A DNA stretch of 64,000 nucleotides from 66-474 sp963771735 (GCA_963771735.1 CAVYUN010000003.1:124001-188000); one strand, 5' to 3'; counted from the stretch's first letter, positions 36,088 to 45,255 are shown. Notes: generated from the sequence alone by a model not told the origin. Numbers and translations: made by a program.

Positions 36088-38466
36088 TCAGGCAACGCGA
36101 GCGAGCCGCACGCCGCGCAGCCGCAATGCATTCGATACAACCGACACCGACGACAGGCTCATTGCCAGCGCCGCGATCATCGGTGACAGCACGATGCCGA
36201 ACAAGGGATACAGCACACCGGCGGCAACCGGCACCCCGATCGCGTTGTAGACGAATGCGAAAAACAGGTTCTGGTGGATGTTGTGCACGCATGCTCGGGA
36301 AAGTGCGCGGGCATGCGCGATACCGGAAAGGCTTCCGGTTACCAAGGTCACGGGCGCGCTTTCAAGCGCAACATCGGCCCCCGCACCCATCGCAATCCCG
36401 ACGTCCGCCGAGGCCAGTCCCGGGGCGTCGTTGATGCCGTCGCCCGCCATCGCGACGATATGCCCTTCGCGCTTCAATGCCGCGACCACGTCCGCCTTGT
36501 CGGCAGGCGACACGTCAGCATGCACCTCGTCGATGCCGAGCTGGTGCGCGACGGCCCGAGCGGTGACCGGGTTGTCGCCGGTGAGCATCGCAATGCGCAG
36601 GCCTTCGCTCCGCAAAGCATCGAGTGCTTGGGCCGTGTCGGCCTTGATGCGGTCGGCGACCCCGAGCAACGCGACCACTCCATCGTCCACCACCAGAAAC
36701 ATCACGGTGGCGCCTTGCGTACGCATCGCGTCGGCACGTTCCGAGTGGGCAGCATCAGGATGCACACCCAACTCCTCCAGCAGCCTGGCGTTGCCGAGCG
36801 CTACCACATGACCGTCCGCGCGTCCGCTGACGCCGCGACCGCTGAAAGCCTTGAACTCGCGCACCGCGGGAATCTCGAGGCCGCGTGAATCGGCTGCTGC
36901 AAGAATCGCCTGCGCCAACGGGTGTTCGCTGGGATGTTCCAGCGCCGCCGCGAGCGCCAAGGCACGCGACTCGTCGAAACCTGCGAATGTCTCCACCGCA
37001 TGCAACGAGGGTTTGCCTTCGGTCAGTGTGCCGGTCTTGTCGACCAACAGCACGTCGACATTGCGCAAGCCTTCGATGGCGGCGGCATCACGGAAAAGGA
37101 TGCCCATGTGTGCGCCTCGCCCACTCGCGACCATGATCGAGATCGGTGTTGCCAGCCCGAGCGCGCATGGGCAGGCAATGATCAGCACCGATACCGCGGC
37201 GATCAGTGCGTGCGCGGCCCTGGGTTCGGGTCCGGCCACCACCCAGACCACGAATGCCAACAGCGCGACGGAAACCACCGCGGGCACGAACCACGCGGCG
37301 ACACGGTCCGCCACGCGTTGCAGCGGCGCCTTGCTGCGCTGGGCCTGCACGACCAAAGCGACGATCCGCGACAACATGGTGTCGGTGCCGACTTTCTCCG
37401 CGCGCATCGTGAAAGCGCCGTCGTGGTTGACGGTACCACCCGTCACACCGCCACCCTTGCACTTGGCGACCGGCATCGATTCGCCGGTCAACATCGATTC
37501 GTCCACGTGGCTGGCGCCGTCGAGCACCACACCGTCGACGGGAATTTTCTCGCCCGGACGCACGCGCAACACGTCGCCCTCGCCCACTTCGTCCAGCGGC
37601 ACGTCGGTTTCACCGCCGTCCGGCGCGATGCGACGCGCGGTTTTCGGCGCGAGATCGAGCAACGCCCGGAGCGCAGATCCCGTGCGGCGGCGCGCGCGCA
37701 ACTCCAGCCAGTCGCCCAGCGTCACCAGCGTGACGATCACCGCGGCCGACTCGAAATACACGCCGACCCGGCCATGCGCGTCGCGGAATCCGGCCGGGAA
37801 AATCCCCGGCAACAGAAATGCGATCGCGCTGTACAGCCACGCAACGCCGGTGCCCAGCGCGATCAGTGTGTACATGTTGGGCGACCATGGCCTCAGCGAA
37901 TGCCAGCCACGCACGAAGAACGACGCACCGCCCCACAGCACCACGATGCTGGCGAGCGCGGCTTCGATCCAGCCGGTGACGACGTCCCAGGGTTGCGGGA
38001 TGCGCCACCCGAACAGGTGCGGACCCATCGCCAGCAGGAATACGGGAGCCGTGAGCACAACAAGTGTCCAGAATCGCCGGGTCTGACCCCGCAATTCGCC
38101 GTCGTCTTCCGCTCCGGCGCTCGGCAGCATCGGTTCCAGCGCCATTCCGCATTTCGGGCAATGGCCCGGACCGGTCTGTCGCACTTCGGGATGCATGGGG
38201 CAGGTGTAGAGCGTTCCTGCCGGCGCGTGATCGGGGCTTCCTGGCCGGCCGGCGTGCGGCTTTTCGCTGCACGCAAGATAGCGCTGCGGATCTTCCACGA
38301 ACCGTGCCCGGCAACCATCGCTGCAGAAGTAGAATCGCGTACCGTGGCGGTCGGTGTGCCGATCTGAGGTGGTCGCGACCTGCATCCCGCAAACAGGATC
38401 GGTCGCGTGCCCGGATTCATCCGCCGCCGATTGCGCGGGATGCCGGCCATGTTCGTGCGTGCTCAT
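36088..38466 (-). CDS. copA: Copper P1B-type ATPase with YHS and HMBD domains
   Basis: A 792-residue inner-membrane metal pump, probably exporting Cu+. In order: a YHS domain (TDPVCGMQVATTSDRHTDRH, then RFYFCSDGCRARF), a heavy-metal-binding domain (YTCPMHPEVRQTGPGHCPKC), eight membrane helices, the CPC channel motif (IACPCALGLATP), phosphorylation site DKTGTLTEGKP, the HP motif (EHPSEHPLAQAI), and hinge GDGINDAPGLASADVG. All catalytic residues are present. The merR gene just upstream overlaps by ATGA, so copA follows from the MerR-controlled promoter. The YHS/HMBD architecture also occurs in silver pumps. Confidence 0.95.
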   Translation of the reverse strand: MSTHEHGRHPAQSAADESGHATDPVCGMQVATTSDRHTDRHGTRFYFCSDGCRARFVEDPQRYLACSEKPHAGRPGSPDHAPAGTLYTCPMHPEVRQTGPGHCPKCGMALEPMLPSAGAEDDGELRGQTRRFWTLVVLTAPVFLLAMGPHLFGWRIPQPWDVVTGWIEAALASIVVLWGGASFFVRGWHSLRPWSPNMYTLIALGTGVAWLYSAIAFLLPGIFPAGFRDAHGRVGVYFESAAVIVTLVTLGDWLELRARRRTGSALRALLDLAPKTARRIAPDGGETDVPLDEVGEGDVLRVRPGEKIPVDGVVLDGASHVDESMLTGESMPVAKCKGGGVTGGTVNHDGAFTMRAEKVGTDTMLSRIVALVVQAQRSKAPLQRVADRVAAWFVPAVVSVALLAFVVWVVAGPEPRAAHALIAAVSVLIIACPCALGLATPISIMVASGRGAHMGILFRDAAAIEGLRNVDVLLVDKTGTLTEGKPSLHAVETFAGFDESRALALAAALEHPSEHPLAQAILAAADSRGLEIPAVREFKAFSGRGVSGRADGHVVALGNARLLEELGVHPDAAHSERADAMRTQGATVMFLVVDDGVVALLGVADRIKADTAQALDALRSEGLRIAMLTGDNPVTARAVAHQLGIDEVHADVSPADKADVVAALKREGHIVAMAGDGINDAPGLASADVGIAMGAGADVALESAPVTLVTGSLSGIAHARALSRACVHNIHQNLFFAFVYNAIGVPVAAGVLYPLFGIVLSPMIAALAMSLSSVSVVSNALRLRGVRLARVA

Positions 38467-38888
38467 GCCCTGCCCTCGCCACCCAGAGCACGCAGTATCG
38501 GGCACTGTTCCAGCGCCCCGTGCCCCGGACACGCATCGATGAGTTGGCACAGACCGCGCTTCATGCGCTGCAGCTCGCGGATGCGTCGCTCGACTTCGTC
38601 CAACCGGGCCTCGGCGCGTTGCTTGACGCTTTTCACGCCACGCTCGCGGTCCGTGGAAAGCGCCAGCAACTCGCGGATTTCATCAAGCGTGAAGCCGAGG
38701 TCCTTGGCACGACGGATGAAGCGCAGGCGCTCGATCACGCCCGGACCGTAATCGCGGTATCCCGAGGCGCGCCGCCGCGGCTCGGGCAACAGGCCCTCGC
38801 GCTCGTAATAGCGGATGGTGTCGATGCCGACCCCGGCGTGCCGGGCGACAGTGCCGATGGTGGCGTGCCGGTTTGTTTGCGTGTCCAT
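38463..38888 (-). CDS. MerR-family regulator, CueR/HmrR-like
   Basis: A 141-residue metal-responsive activator. The winged helix is TIGTVARHAGVGIDTIRYYE and YERE...GYRDYGPGVIERLRFI; a long dimerisation helix follows (SVKQRAEARLDEVERRIREL). The C-terminal metal loop is CPGHGALEQC, two Cys with nine residues between, as in CueR/HmrR copper sensors. The stop overlaps the copA start (ATGA). Its own promoter with a MerR-type operator is at 38895-38926. Confidence 0.9.
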   Translation of the reverse strand: MDTQTNRHATIGTVARHAGVGIDTIRYYEREGLLPEPRRRASGYRDYGPGVIERLRFIRRAKDLGFTLDEIRELLALSTDRERGVKSVKQRAEARLDEVERRIRELQRMKRGLCQLIDACPGHGALEQCPILRALGGEGRA

Positions 38889-38894
38889 GCGCCC

Positions 38895-38926
38895 ATCCTA
38901 AACCCTGGACCTTGGTCCAGAGTCAA
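38895..38926 (-). promoter_or_regulatory. MerR-type promoter and operator
   Basis: On the minus strand TTGACT (-35, 38921-38926) and TAGGAT (-10, 38895-38900) are separated by 20 bp (or 19 with TTAGGA). The spacer holds CTGGACC-AA-GGTCCAG (38905-38920), a 7-bp inverted repeat. This long spacer with a palindrome is the hallmark of MerR/CueR-controlled promoters. The -10 is about 7 nt upstream of the ATG, so the mRNA is nearly leaderless. Confidence 0.85.
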
Positions 38927-38955
38927 GCGCTTATGGCCACTCGTGGTGAACGATT

Positions 38956-39555
38956 TCAGTGCACGCTGGAGGCCGACGCAGGCGGCATGCCAGTCGCGGC
39001 CGATGCCAGCGCCGGCATTGGCGCGGTCCGGGGCATCTTGCCGTGGTCGCCCATCGGTTCCGCGCCGGCGGTCAAGGTCTGGAACTCCGACGCACTCATC
39101 CTGGGTTGCTTCTGGAGATACGCCACGATCGCCCAGATGGTTTGATCGTTGTGGGTCTGGCCCCATGCAGGCATCGCAGTCATCTTGAGACCGTGCTTGA
39201 TGACCCAAAATGCCTCTGCGGGATCAGGCGCGAAGCGCGTCAGATTCGGCGGTTTCGGATACAGGCCATCACGCAAATCGGAGTGCCCCATACCAGGCGC
39301 AAGGTGGCATCCGGTACACATCTCGGCATAGCGCTGTGCGCCCAGCTTGATCATCGCGGGATCATCCAGTAAAGGTGGCTTGATGTCGGCGATGCGCCGA
39401 TCGATTGAGTGCTCGCGCACCATGCCGATCGCATACCGGGTGATGCGCCAGTGCGGCACGTCCGCTCCCACCTGGTAAACCCCGCTGAAGGCAAACAGGA
39501 AAAAAGCGATGATCGCAATGACGATCCAGAAAACCAGCGCGCCGATGAATCGCAT
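38956..39555 (-). CDS. Membrane-anchored c-type cytochrome
   Basis: A 199-residue protein with an N-terminal membrane anchor (residues ~4-25, LVFWIVIAIIAFFLFAF) and a monohaem cytochrome c domain outside: CTGCH at residues 80-84 with His84 as haem ligand and the likely distal ligand in KMTAMPAWG. The family shape (LGAQRYAEMCTGCHLAPGM and NDQTIWAIVAYLQK) is typical of cytochrome c class I. The C-terminus is a long Ala/Pro/Ser tail. It may transfer electrons to a periplasmic oxidase or dehydrogenase; partner unknown. Confidence 0.85.
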   Translation of the reverse strand: MRFIGALVFWIVIAIIAFFLFAFSGVYQVGADVPHWRITRYAIGMVREHSIDRRIADIKPPLLDDPAMIKLGAQRYAEMCTGCHLAPGMGHSDLRDGLYPKPPNLTRFAPDPAEAFWVIKHGLKMTAMPAWGQTHNDQTIWAIVAYLQKQPRMSASEFQTLTAGAEPMGDHGKMPRTAPMPALASAATGMPPASASSVH

Positions 39556-39730
39556 AGCTACCTCCCGCTGATGGCCATGCCCGAAACCGGAATGGCTTGC
39601 ATCCTACCCCACACCCGGAATCACTGCACCGCGCCGTGGATGGCTGTCGACATGAAATGTTCAGCGGAGCGCGCCGGCAACCTTGGTGCAAGGTGCACGC
39701 AGCGGCATTCGATGCGAAAATCCCCCCGTA

Positions 39731-39807
39731 GCGCCCGTAGCTCAATCGGATAGAGCATCGGCCTTCTAAGCCGACGGTTGCTGGTTCGATTCCAGTCGGG
39801 CGCGCCA
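39731..39807 (+). tRNA. tRNA-Arg (TCT)
   Basis: A 77-nt cloverleaf with acceptor GCGCCCG/CGGGCGC, D-arm GTAGCTCAATCGGATAGAGC, anticodon loop CTTCTAA (TCT), T-arm GGTTCGATTCC, and encoded CCA. Start and end are set by the acceptor pairing. A clear bacterial tRNA reading AGA/AGG. Confidence 0.95.
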
Positions 39808-39958
39808 CGAATCTGACAGCCGTCGGGGCAGATCTCCCACGAAGCTGCTGTCGTGAAAAGTCAGACCAGGGATGGCCGTTCTGGTCTCGCACGACGCGAG
39901 ACGTCCTGCGCTTGCCACAACGTTTGCCAGAGTGGCGTTCAAGGACGAACGCACAACT

Positions 39959-39978
39959 ATTGGTCGGGGCAGAGGGAT
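39959..39978 (+). repeat. 20-bp copy of the tRNA-Pro 3' end
   Basis: ATTGGTCGGGGCAGAGGGAT occurs here and at 40171-40190, where it covers the last 18 nt and CCA of tRNA-Pro (antisense) plus two flanking bases. The two copies are in direct orientation, 212 bp apart. This is the kind of duplication left by integrases that use tRNA 3' ends, or by partial tRNA duplication. Confidence 0.85.
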
Positions 39979-40170
39979 GACTCGCGCCTTCCCGGCGTTC
40001 GCCCTTCGGGCGCGTTCGCTGCGCTCCGCCTTCGGGCCATCGCGCGCGGGCGCGCGATGTTCGCTCCGCCGTCCATGGCTTCGCAGTCGAACGGCGCCTT
40101 CTGACGAAGGCGCCAGTTCTCATCCCACCTCGTTCAATGACAAAACGGGCCACCAGGGCCCGTTTTAGTC
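39979..40170. repeat. Hairpin-rich spacer between tRNA-Pro repeats
   Basis: In 190 bp there are three strong palindromes: CGCCC-TTC-GGGCG (40000-40012), ATCGCGCG-CGGG-CGCGCGAT (40039-40058) and GGCGCCTTC-TGAC-GAAGGCGCC (40093-40114), and then the terminator below. No gene is recognised. It may be a repeat element or structured RNA; the rest of the 39809-40172 gap holds nothing else I can recognise. Confidence 0.55.
40142..40166 (-). terminator. Terminator of tRNA-Pro
   Basis: AAAACGGGCC, loop ACCAG, GGCCCGTTTT: a perfect 10-bp stem, ending with four T on the minus strand, 7 nt beyond the tRNA-Pro 3' end. Confidence 0.8.
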
Positions 40171-40172
40171 AT

Positions 40173-40249
40173 TGGTCGGGGCAGAGGGATTCGAACCCCC
40201 GACATCCAGCTCCCAAAGCTGGCGCTCTACCAGACTGAGCTATACCCCG
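40173..40249 (-). tRNA. tRNA-Pro (TGG)
   Basis: A 77-nt tRNA on the minus strand: acceptor CGGGGTA/TGCCCCG, anticodon loop TTTGGGA (TGG), T-arm GGTTCGAATCC, encoded CCA. It reads CCA/CCG-type proline codons. A hairpin terminator follows. Its 3' end is duplicated 212 bp downstream. Confidence 0.95.
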
Positions 40250-40348
40250 ACGGTATCCGCGGGCAATCGCGGCGGTCGACGCGCAATGGTACGGTCACGC
40301 CATCGGACCGGTCAACGCATTACGGTCGATCGCAATCCCGAAAAGACA

Positions 40349-40372
40349 AGGCCGGCGGTAACCCGCCGGCCT
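40349..40372 (-). terminator. Terminator of tRNA-Arg (ACG)
   Basis: AGGCCGGCGG, loop TAAC, CCGCCGGCCT: a perfect 10-bp stem downstream of the tRNA on the minus strand, followed by TGTCTTTT. Confidence 0.8.
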
Positions 40373-40382
40373 GTTCTTTGGA

Positions 40383-40459
40383 TGGCGCGCCCGGAGAGAT
40401 TCGAACTCCCGACCACCAAGTTCGTAGCCTGGTACTCTATCCAGCTGAGCTACGGGCGC
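40383..40459 (-). tRNA. tRNA-Arg (ACG)
   Basis: A 77-nt tRNA on the minus strand: acceptor GCGCCCG/CGGGCGC, anticodon loop CTACGAA (ACG, normally modified to ICG), T-arm GAGTTCGAATC, encoded CCA. It reads CGU/CGC/CGA. The acceptor matches the other tRNA-Arg in the window. Confidence 0.95.
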
Positions 40460-40751
40460 ATTGCAACGCTGAAGCAAGCCGCGAATTATCGCGACTTCCC
40501 GCAATGGCGTCAACGCTGATCGCGCATCGTGTTGACGGAGAGAGGGACATGGCCGCCCACTTGTCGTCGCCAAGCCACGTGGGCGTGGTACCCCAAGAGG
40601 CTTTACCTTCCGACCGCGCGACCGCACGCCTTGGCCGGTGCGCGCCTGTCGCAAACACATAGCGCCCCAGCGTAGCACTGTCCGGGAAGGTGTGGGTGGC
40701 CTCGCAACGTGTCATGCTGATCGAATTGATTGTGATGGGAGGGGATTGGCC

Positions 40752-40994
40752 ATGGACATGATTCAATTCCTCCAGAAAATCGCCACTGGAACTGCATTCA
40801 AAAGCCCCGGCACATCCATGGACGATCTCGTGGCCTTCCAGCCCCTTGTCTACACTGCGTTACGGGCCGAGAAGCTCGGTTACATTGAAGGTGTCGTGGC
40901 GCACAAGGAGGCGTACACGGGATGTCGCTTTTACAGTGCGCTCACCGTGCGACGCATCACCACGGCCGGGCGCCAGGCCTTGATTCGCATGTAA
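40752..40994 (+). CDS. Hypothetical small protein, 80 residues
   Basis: An 80-residue frame starting MDMIQFLQKIATGTAFKSPG with GGGAGGGG upstream, mid part MDDLVAFQPLVYTALRAEKL and ending RRITTAGRQALIRM. It looks like an independent small cytosolic protein; no family is recognised. It lies alone between two tRNA genes, a common place for inserted genes. Confidence 0.5.
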   Translation: MDMIQFLQKIATGTAFKSPGTSMDDLVAFQPLVYTALRAEKLGYIEGVVAHKEAYTGCRFYSALTVRRITTAGRQALIRM

Positions 40995-41246
40995 GCATTT
41001 CAGCGGCCATGGCTTGCCTTCGAACGGATCGTTCAGTGGGCTCAAGGGCTGGAATGCTAGCTCGCGCGCTTCCTTCCAGGCTGTCCGATCTTTCTGCGGT
41101 CATTGTTCGAACGGCCGTTCGGAACGATCGAACACGGAGCGCATCCCGTACTTTGCCAACCCGTACCACGAGCCGAGGGCGCCGCTGTAGGCTGGCCGTC
41201 GAGCGTTTTCGTTATCCTGGCGGCGCCAATGGGGGACACGCAAAAC

Positions 41247-41339
41247 TGGCGGAGAGAGAGGGATTCGAACCCTCGATCAGGCTTTTGACCCGATACTCCC
41301 TTAGCAGGGGAGCCCCTTCGGCCTCTCGGGCATCTCTCC
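41247..41339 (-). tRNA. tRNA-Ser (GCT)
   Basis: A 93-nt tRNA with a long variable arm, minus strand: acceptor GGAGAGA/TCTCTCC, anticodon loop CTGCTAA (GCT), variable arm TATCGGGTCAAAAGCCTGAT, T-arm GGTTCGAATCC, encoded CCA. Reads AGU/AGC. Confidence 0.95.
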
Positions 41340-41486
41340 GGTGCGTGAATTGTTCGAGTGTATCAGTCGGCATTACTGGCTGGCCACGATGTGCGCCCGC
41401 GATACCGCGAGGCCGGCAATCAGCGCAGCCGGCGGGACAGGATAAACGCGCGTTCCGTTCGGGTAAAGCCGTCGAGCGATCCGGTA

Positions 41487-41720
41487 TCAGCCGTGCGTCG
41501 CTTCGTGCCTGACGGGTTCTTCAGGATCGGAGGGAGTTTCACCCGCATCCGCGTGATGTTCCTGCTGGATGCGCTGGTAGATTTCCTCGCGGTGCACCGC
41601 GACATCCTTGGGCGCTGTGATGCCGATGCGTACCTGGTTGCCCTTGACGCCCAACACCGTCACCGTTACCTGATCGCCGATCATCAGGGTTTCACCCACT
41701 CGGCGGGTCAAAATCAGCAT
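41487..41720 (-). CDS. csrA: Carbon storage regulator CsrA
   Basis: A 77-residue global post-transcriptional regulator that binds GGA in mRNA leaders. The core MLILTRRVGETLMIGDQVTV, VLGVKGNQVRIGI and PKDVAVHREEIYQRI are fully conserved. The tail after residue 60 (GETPSDPEEPVRHEATHG) is longer than in E. coli (61 residues), as in Xanthomonadales. GGAG precedes the ATG. It lies 239 bp downstream of alaS on the same strand, the classical order. Confidence 0.95.
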   Translation of the reverse strand: MLILTRRVGETLMIGDQVTVTVLGVKGNQVRIGITAPKDVAVHREEIYQRIQQEHHADAGETPSDPEEPVRHEATHG

Positions 41721-41959
41721 GACAAAACTCCGTGTATTCGGGTAGCTTTGACCCGAAACAAGCGCGAGCGTTCCCCTCCGGATTGCGCCGCGTTGCGTAA
41801 CAAGGCGATCGCGAACGAGCACGGACTGGCCGCCGTCATTCAGGTTCCTCCATCACCCGCACTAGACCGGTGCAGGGGCGATCGATGCAGCGCAGATACT
41901 ATACGAGCCGGTATGGCGCACGCAACGAAACTGCCATGACTTTCGGCAGGGTATCGGCC

Positions 41960-44593
41960 TTATTGCATGCGCTTTGCGAGCCACCCGGGCAGCGCGTGCA
42001 GCGCCCCGTCCAGCGCGGCTGAATCGACGCCACCACCCTGCGCCATGTCCGGGCGTCCGCCGCCCTTCCCGTCGATCTGGCTGGCCACGTGCGCCACGAC
42101 ATCGCCGGCCTTGATCCTGCCCAGCGCCGAGCCATGCACCCCGCCGACCAACATCGCCTTGCCATCCACGCCAGAAGCCAGCAACACGACGCAGTCGCCA
42201 AGCTTCTGCTTCAGCGTATCGACCGCATCGCGCAAGGCTTTGGCATCCATGCCTTCGACCCGAGCGGCCACCAGCTTGACGCCGCAGACTTCCAGAGCCT
42301 GCGCGGCCAGGTCGCCCGTCGCGGCGCCGGCCGCCCTCGCCTTCAGTGCGTCGAGTTCGCGTTCCAGTTTCTTCTGCTTGTCGAGCAGTTGTCGCAACTT
42401 GCCGGCGACATCTCCGGCGCCGGAAGAAAGCAGGTCCGCAATTTCGCCAAGCCTGTGCTCCTCCTCCGCGACATGTGCCATCGCGCCCGCACCGGTCAGC
42501 GCCTCGATGCGACGAACACCCGCGGCGACGCCGGACTCGGAAACGATCTTGAACAGACCGATGTCGCCGGTGCGTGACACATGCGTGCCGCCGCACAGCT
42601 CGGTCGAGAAATCGCCCATGCGCAGCACCCGCACCTCATCGCCGTATTTCTCGCCGAACAGCGCCATCGCGCCCGAAGCAATCGCGTCGTCATAGGCCAT
42701 GTGCCTGGTTTCCGCCACATCGTTGCGGCGAATCTGTTCGTTGACGCGATCCTCGATGCGGCGCAGTTCTTCCGGCTTGACCGGCTGGAAATGCGAAAAG
42801 TCGAAACGCAGGCGGTCCGGCGCGACCAGCGAGCCTTTCTGCGTCACGTGCTCGCCCAGCGTCTCACGCAGCGCCGCGTGCAGCAGGTGCGTCGCCGAGT
42901 GATTGAGCACCGTGGCTTGCCGACGTGCAGCATCGGCCCGAGCCAGCACCGCATCGCCAACGCGCAACGGCGCGCCGCCCTTCCATGCGCCAATGTGGCC
43001 ATGGAACTGCCCGCCGAACTTTTGCGTATCGTCGACGATGAAGCGTCCATCCGCGTGCTCCAATGCACCGGCATCGCCCACCTGCCCGCCCGACTCGGCA
43101 TAGAACGGCGTGCGATCCAGGATGACCGCCGCCGATTCGCCCGGCGCCAGCCCGTCGATGGCACGACCGTCGCGCAGGATCGCCAGCACCTTGCAGTCAT
43201 TGGCTTCCAGCGTCTCGTAGCCGAGGAACTGCGTCGGCGCCAGTTTGCTCGCGATCTCCGCCGACAACTGCGTCTTGCTTTCGAACTTGCTGGCCGCACG
43301 CGCGCGTTCGCGTTGCGCTTCCATCGCACGCTCGAAGCCGGCCATGTCCACCGACATGCCGCGTTCGCGCGCGATGTCGGCGGTCAGGTCGACCGGGAAC
43401 CCGTAGGTGTCATACAGACGGAACGCGTCCACACCGGGAATCGACGTGCCGGATTTCGCCGCGATTTCGTCGAACACTTTCATGCCGTTTTCAAGCGTTT
43501 CGCCGAAACGCTGCTCTTCGGCACGCAGGGCTTCCTCGACGAATGCCTGCTTTCTGGCAAGCTCGGGATATGCCCCGCCCATCTCGGCGACCAGCGGCGC
43601 GACCATCTTCCAGAAGAACTCGCCGCGCACGCTCAGCATCCAGCCGTGGCGCAGCGCGCGACGGATGATCCGGCGCAACACGTAGCCGCGGCCTTCGTTG
43701 GAAGGCAGCACGCCATCGACGATAAGGAACGCGCAGGCACGGGTGTGGTCGGCGATCACGCGCAGCGACTTGTTTTCGCGATCTTCGCAAGCAGTCAATT
43801 CTTGCGCGGCGGCGATCAGGCGCTGGAACAGGTCGATCTCGTAATTCGAATGCACATGCTGCAGCACGGCGGCAAGGCGTTCGAGACCCATGCCGGTGTC
43901 GACGCACGGTGCCGGCAACGGCGACAGCGTGCCGTCGTCGGCGCGGTCGAACTGCATGAACACCAGGTTCCAGATTTCGATGTAACGATCGCCGTCTTCG
44001 TCGGGCGATCCCGGTGGACCGCCGGAAATCCCGGGACCATGGTCGTAAAAGATTTCCGTGCACGGACCGCACGGGCCGGTATCGGCCATCTGCCAGAAAT
44101 TGTCGGACGCGAATGGCGCGCCCTTGTTGTCGCCGATCCGCACGATGCGTTCGGCCGGCACGCCCACTCCGTCCTTCCAGATGCCGTAGGCCTCGTCATC
44201 GGTGTGGTAAATCGTCACCCAGAGTTTTTCGGGTGGAAGGCCGAACACCCGGGTCAGCAATTCCCAGGCCCACTCGATCGCCTCTTTCTTGAAGTAGTCG
44301 CCAAACGACCAGTTGCCCAGCATTTCGAAAAAGGTATGGTGGCGCGCGGTGTAACCAACCGAATCGAGGTCGTTGTGCTTGCCGCCGGCACGCAGGCAAC
44401 GCTGGACGTCGGCCGCGCGCACGTACGGCAGCTTCTCGCTGCCGAGGAACACGTTCTTGAACTGCACCATTCCCGAATTGGTGAACAGCAGGGTCGGGTC
44501 GTTGGCCGGCACCAAGGGCGCGGACGGCACGATGGTATGACCACGGCCCTTGAAGAATTCGAGGAATCGTGCGCGAATTTCTGCAGTTTTCAT
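41960..44593 (-). CDS. alaS: Alanyl-tRNA synthetase
   Basis: An 877-residue class II synthetase charging tRNA-Ala. Motif regions: MKTAEIRARFLEFF start, NKGAPFASDNFWQMADTGPC (key: DTGPCGPCTEI), the editing domain (NHSATHLLHAALRE, HxxxH) and the C-terminal DHHA1 domain (GGGGRPDMAQGGG). HxxxH and CGGTH (second editing motif, ELCGGTHV) are intact. Typical length. Standard neighbour of csrA and recX. Confidence 0.97.
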   Translation of the reverse strand: MKTAEIRARFLEFFKGRGHTIVPSAPLVPANDPTLLFTNSGMVQFKNVFLGSEKLPYVRAADVQRCLRAGGKHNDLDSVGYTARHHTFFEMLGNWSFGDYFKKEAIEWAWELLTRVFGLPPEKLWVTIYHTDDEAYGIWKDGVGVPAERIVRIGDNKGAPFASDNFWQMADTGPCGPCTEIFYDHGPGISGGPPGSPDEDGDRYIEIWNLVFMQFDRADDGTLSPLPAPCVDTGMGLERLAAVLQHVHSNYEIDLFQRLIAAAQELTACEDRENKSLRVIADHTRACAFLIVDGVLPSNEGRGYVLRRIIRRALRHGWMLSVRGEFFWKMVAPLVAEMGGAYPELARKQAFVEEALRAEEQRFGETLENGMKVFDEIAAKSGTSIPGVDAFRLYDTYGFPVDLTADIARERGMSVDMAGFERAMEAQRERARAASKFESKTQLSAEIASKLAPTQFLGYETLEANDCKVLAILRDGRAIDGLAPGESAAVILDRTPFYAESGGQVGDAGALEHADGRFIVDDTQKFGGQFHGHIGAWKGGAPLRVGDAVLARADAARRQATVLNHSATHLLHAALRETLGEHVTQKGSLVAPDRLRFDFSHFQPVKPEELRRIEDRVNEQIRRNDVAETRHMAYDDAIASGAMALFGEKYGDEVRVLRMGDFSTELCGGTHVSRTGDIGLFKIVSESGVAAGVRRIEALTGAGAMAHVAEEEHRLGEIADLLSSGAGDVAGKLRQLLDKQKKLERELDALKARAAGAATGDLAAQALEVCGVKLVAARVEGMDAKALRDAVDTLKQKLGDCVVLLASGVDGKAMLVGGVHGSALGRIKAGDVVAHVASQIDGKGGGRPDMAQGGGVDSAALDGALHALPGWLAKRMQ

Positions 44594-44670
44594 GCGGTTG
44601 CGTCTTGAAGTTCGGGTAAATGGCAAGCCGGGCCGCGCACCCCGCCTGCCCGCCGAACTACGACAGGACA

Positions 44671-45159
44671 CTAACCGCCGGGATCGCCCACCTCGGAATG
44701 GGTAACGATTCTAACTGTGGCGGCAGTAAAGCCGCGACGCAAGAGGAAGGCCGCGCGCTTGCCGCGCTCGGCATGGTCGCTGGCGGGTTGGCTGCCGTAT
44801 TTCTTGCGCAACTGTGCCCCCGCGAGGACGACCCAGTCGGCATCGGCCTGATCGATCAGATCCCGGATCGCGGCGTCGGCGAGTCCATGCGAGCGCAATT
44901 CGGCCCGGATGCGCACCGGACCGTAACCCTGCGCGACCCGGGTCCGCACGATCATCTCGCCGAATCGGCCGTCGTCCTGATAGTGCTGAGCCTGCAATGT
45001 GCCAAGCGCCAATTCCGACTCGGCTTCGTCGCAGCCCGCATGCTGCAGTCGCGTCCGCAACTCGCGGCGCGAGTATTCACGTCGCGCCAGCATCCCCAGC
45101 GCCCGATCGTAGGCGCTGCGCTGTGCGGAATCCCCGCTCTTCGTCTGCTTGCGCTTCAT
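44671..45159 (-). CDS. recX: RecX regulatory protein
   Basis: A 162-residue protein that inhibits RecA filaments. It has the three-helix RecX repeats (YDRALGMLARREYSRRELRT, LQHAGCDEAESELALGTLQA, GYGPVRIRAELRSHGLADAA). It lies 96 bp downstream of recA and 77 bp upstream of alaS, same strand, so is probably part of the recA transcript. Confidence 0.9.
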   Translation of the reverse strand: MKRKQTKSGDSAQRSAYDRALGMLARREYSRRELRTRLQHAGCDEAESELALGTLQAQHYQDDGRFGEMIVRTRVAQGYGPVRIRAELRSHGLADAAIRDLIDQADADWVVLAGAQLRKKYGSQPASDHAERGKRAAFLLRRGFTAATVRIVTHSEVGDPGG

Positions 45160-45255
45160 GTCGCCGGTTCAAGCACCCATCCACGCGCGTGGTGTGCACT
45201 GTGGTTGCATCCGCGGCCGCCGTCGCACCCCGCTTTGGCCACCGACCGGCAAGTC

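Noticed and set aside
42581..44608. A 675-residue open frame on the plus strand
   Set aside because: Antisense to alaS, which has all motifs; no family pattern in the antisense frame.
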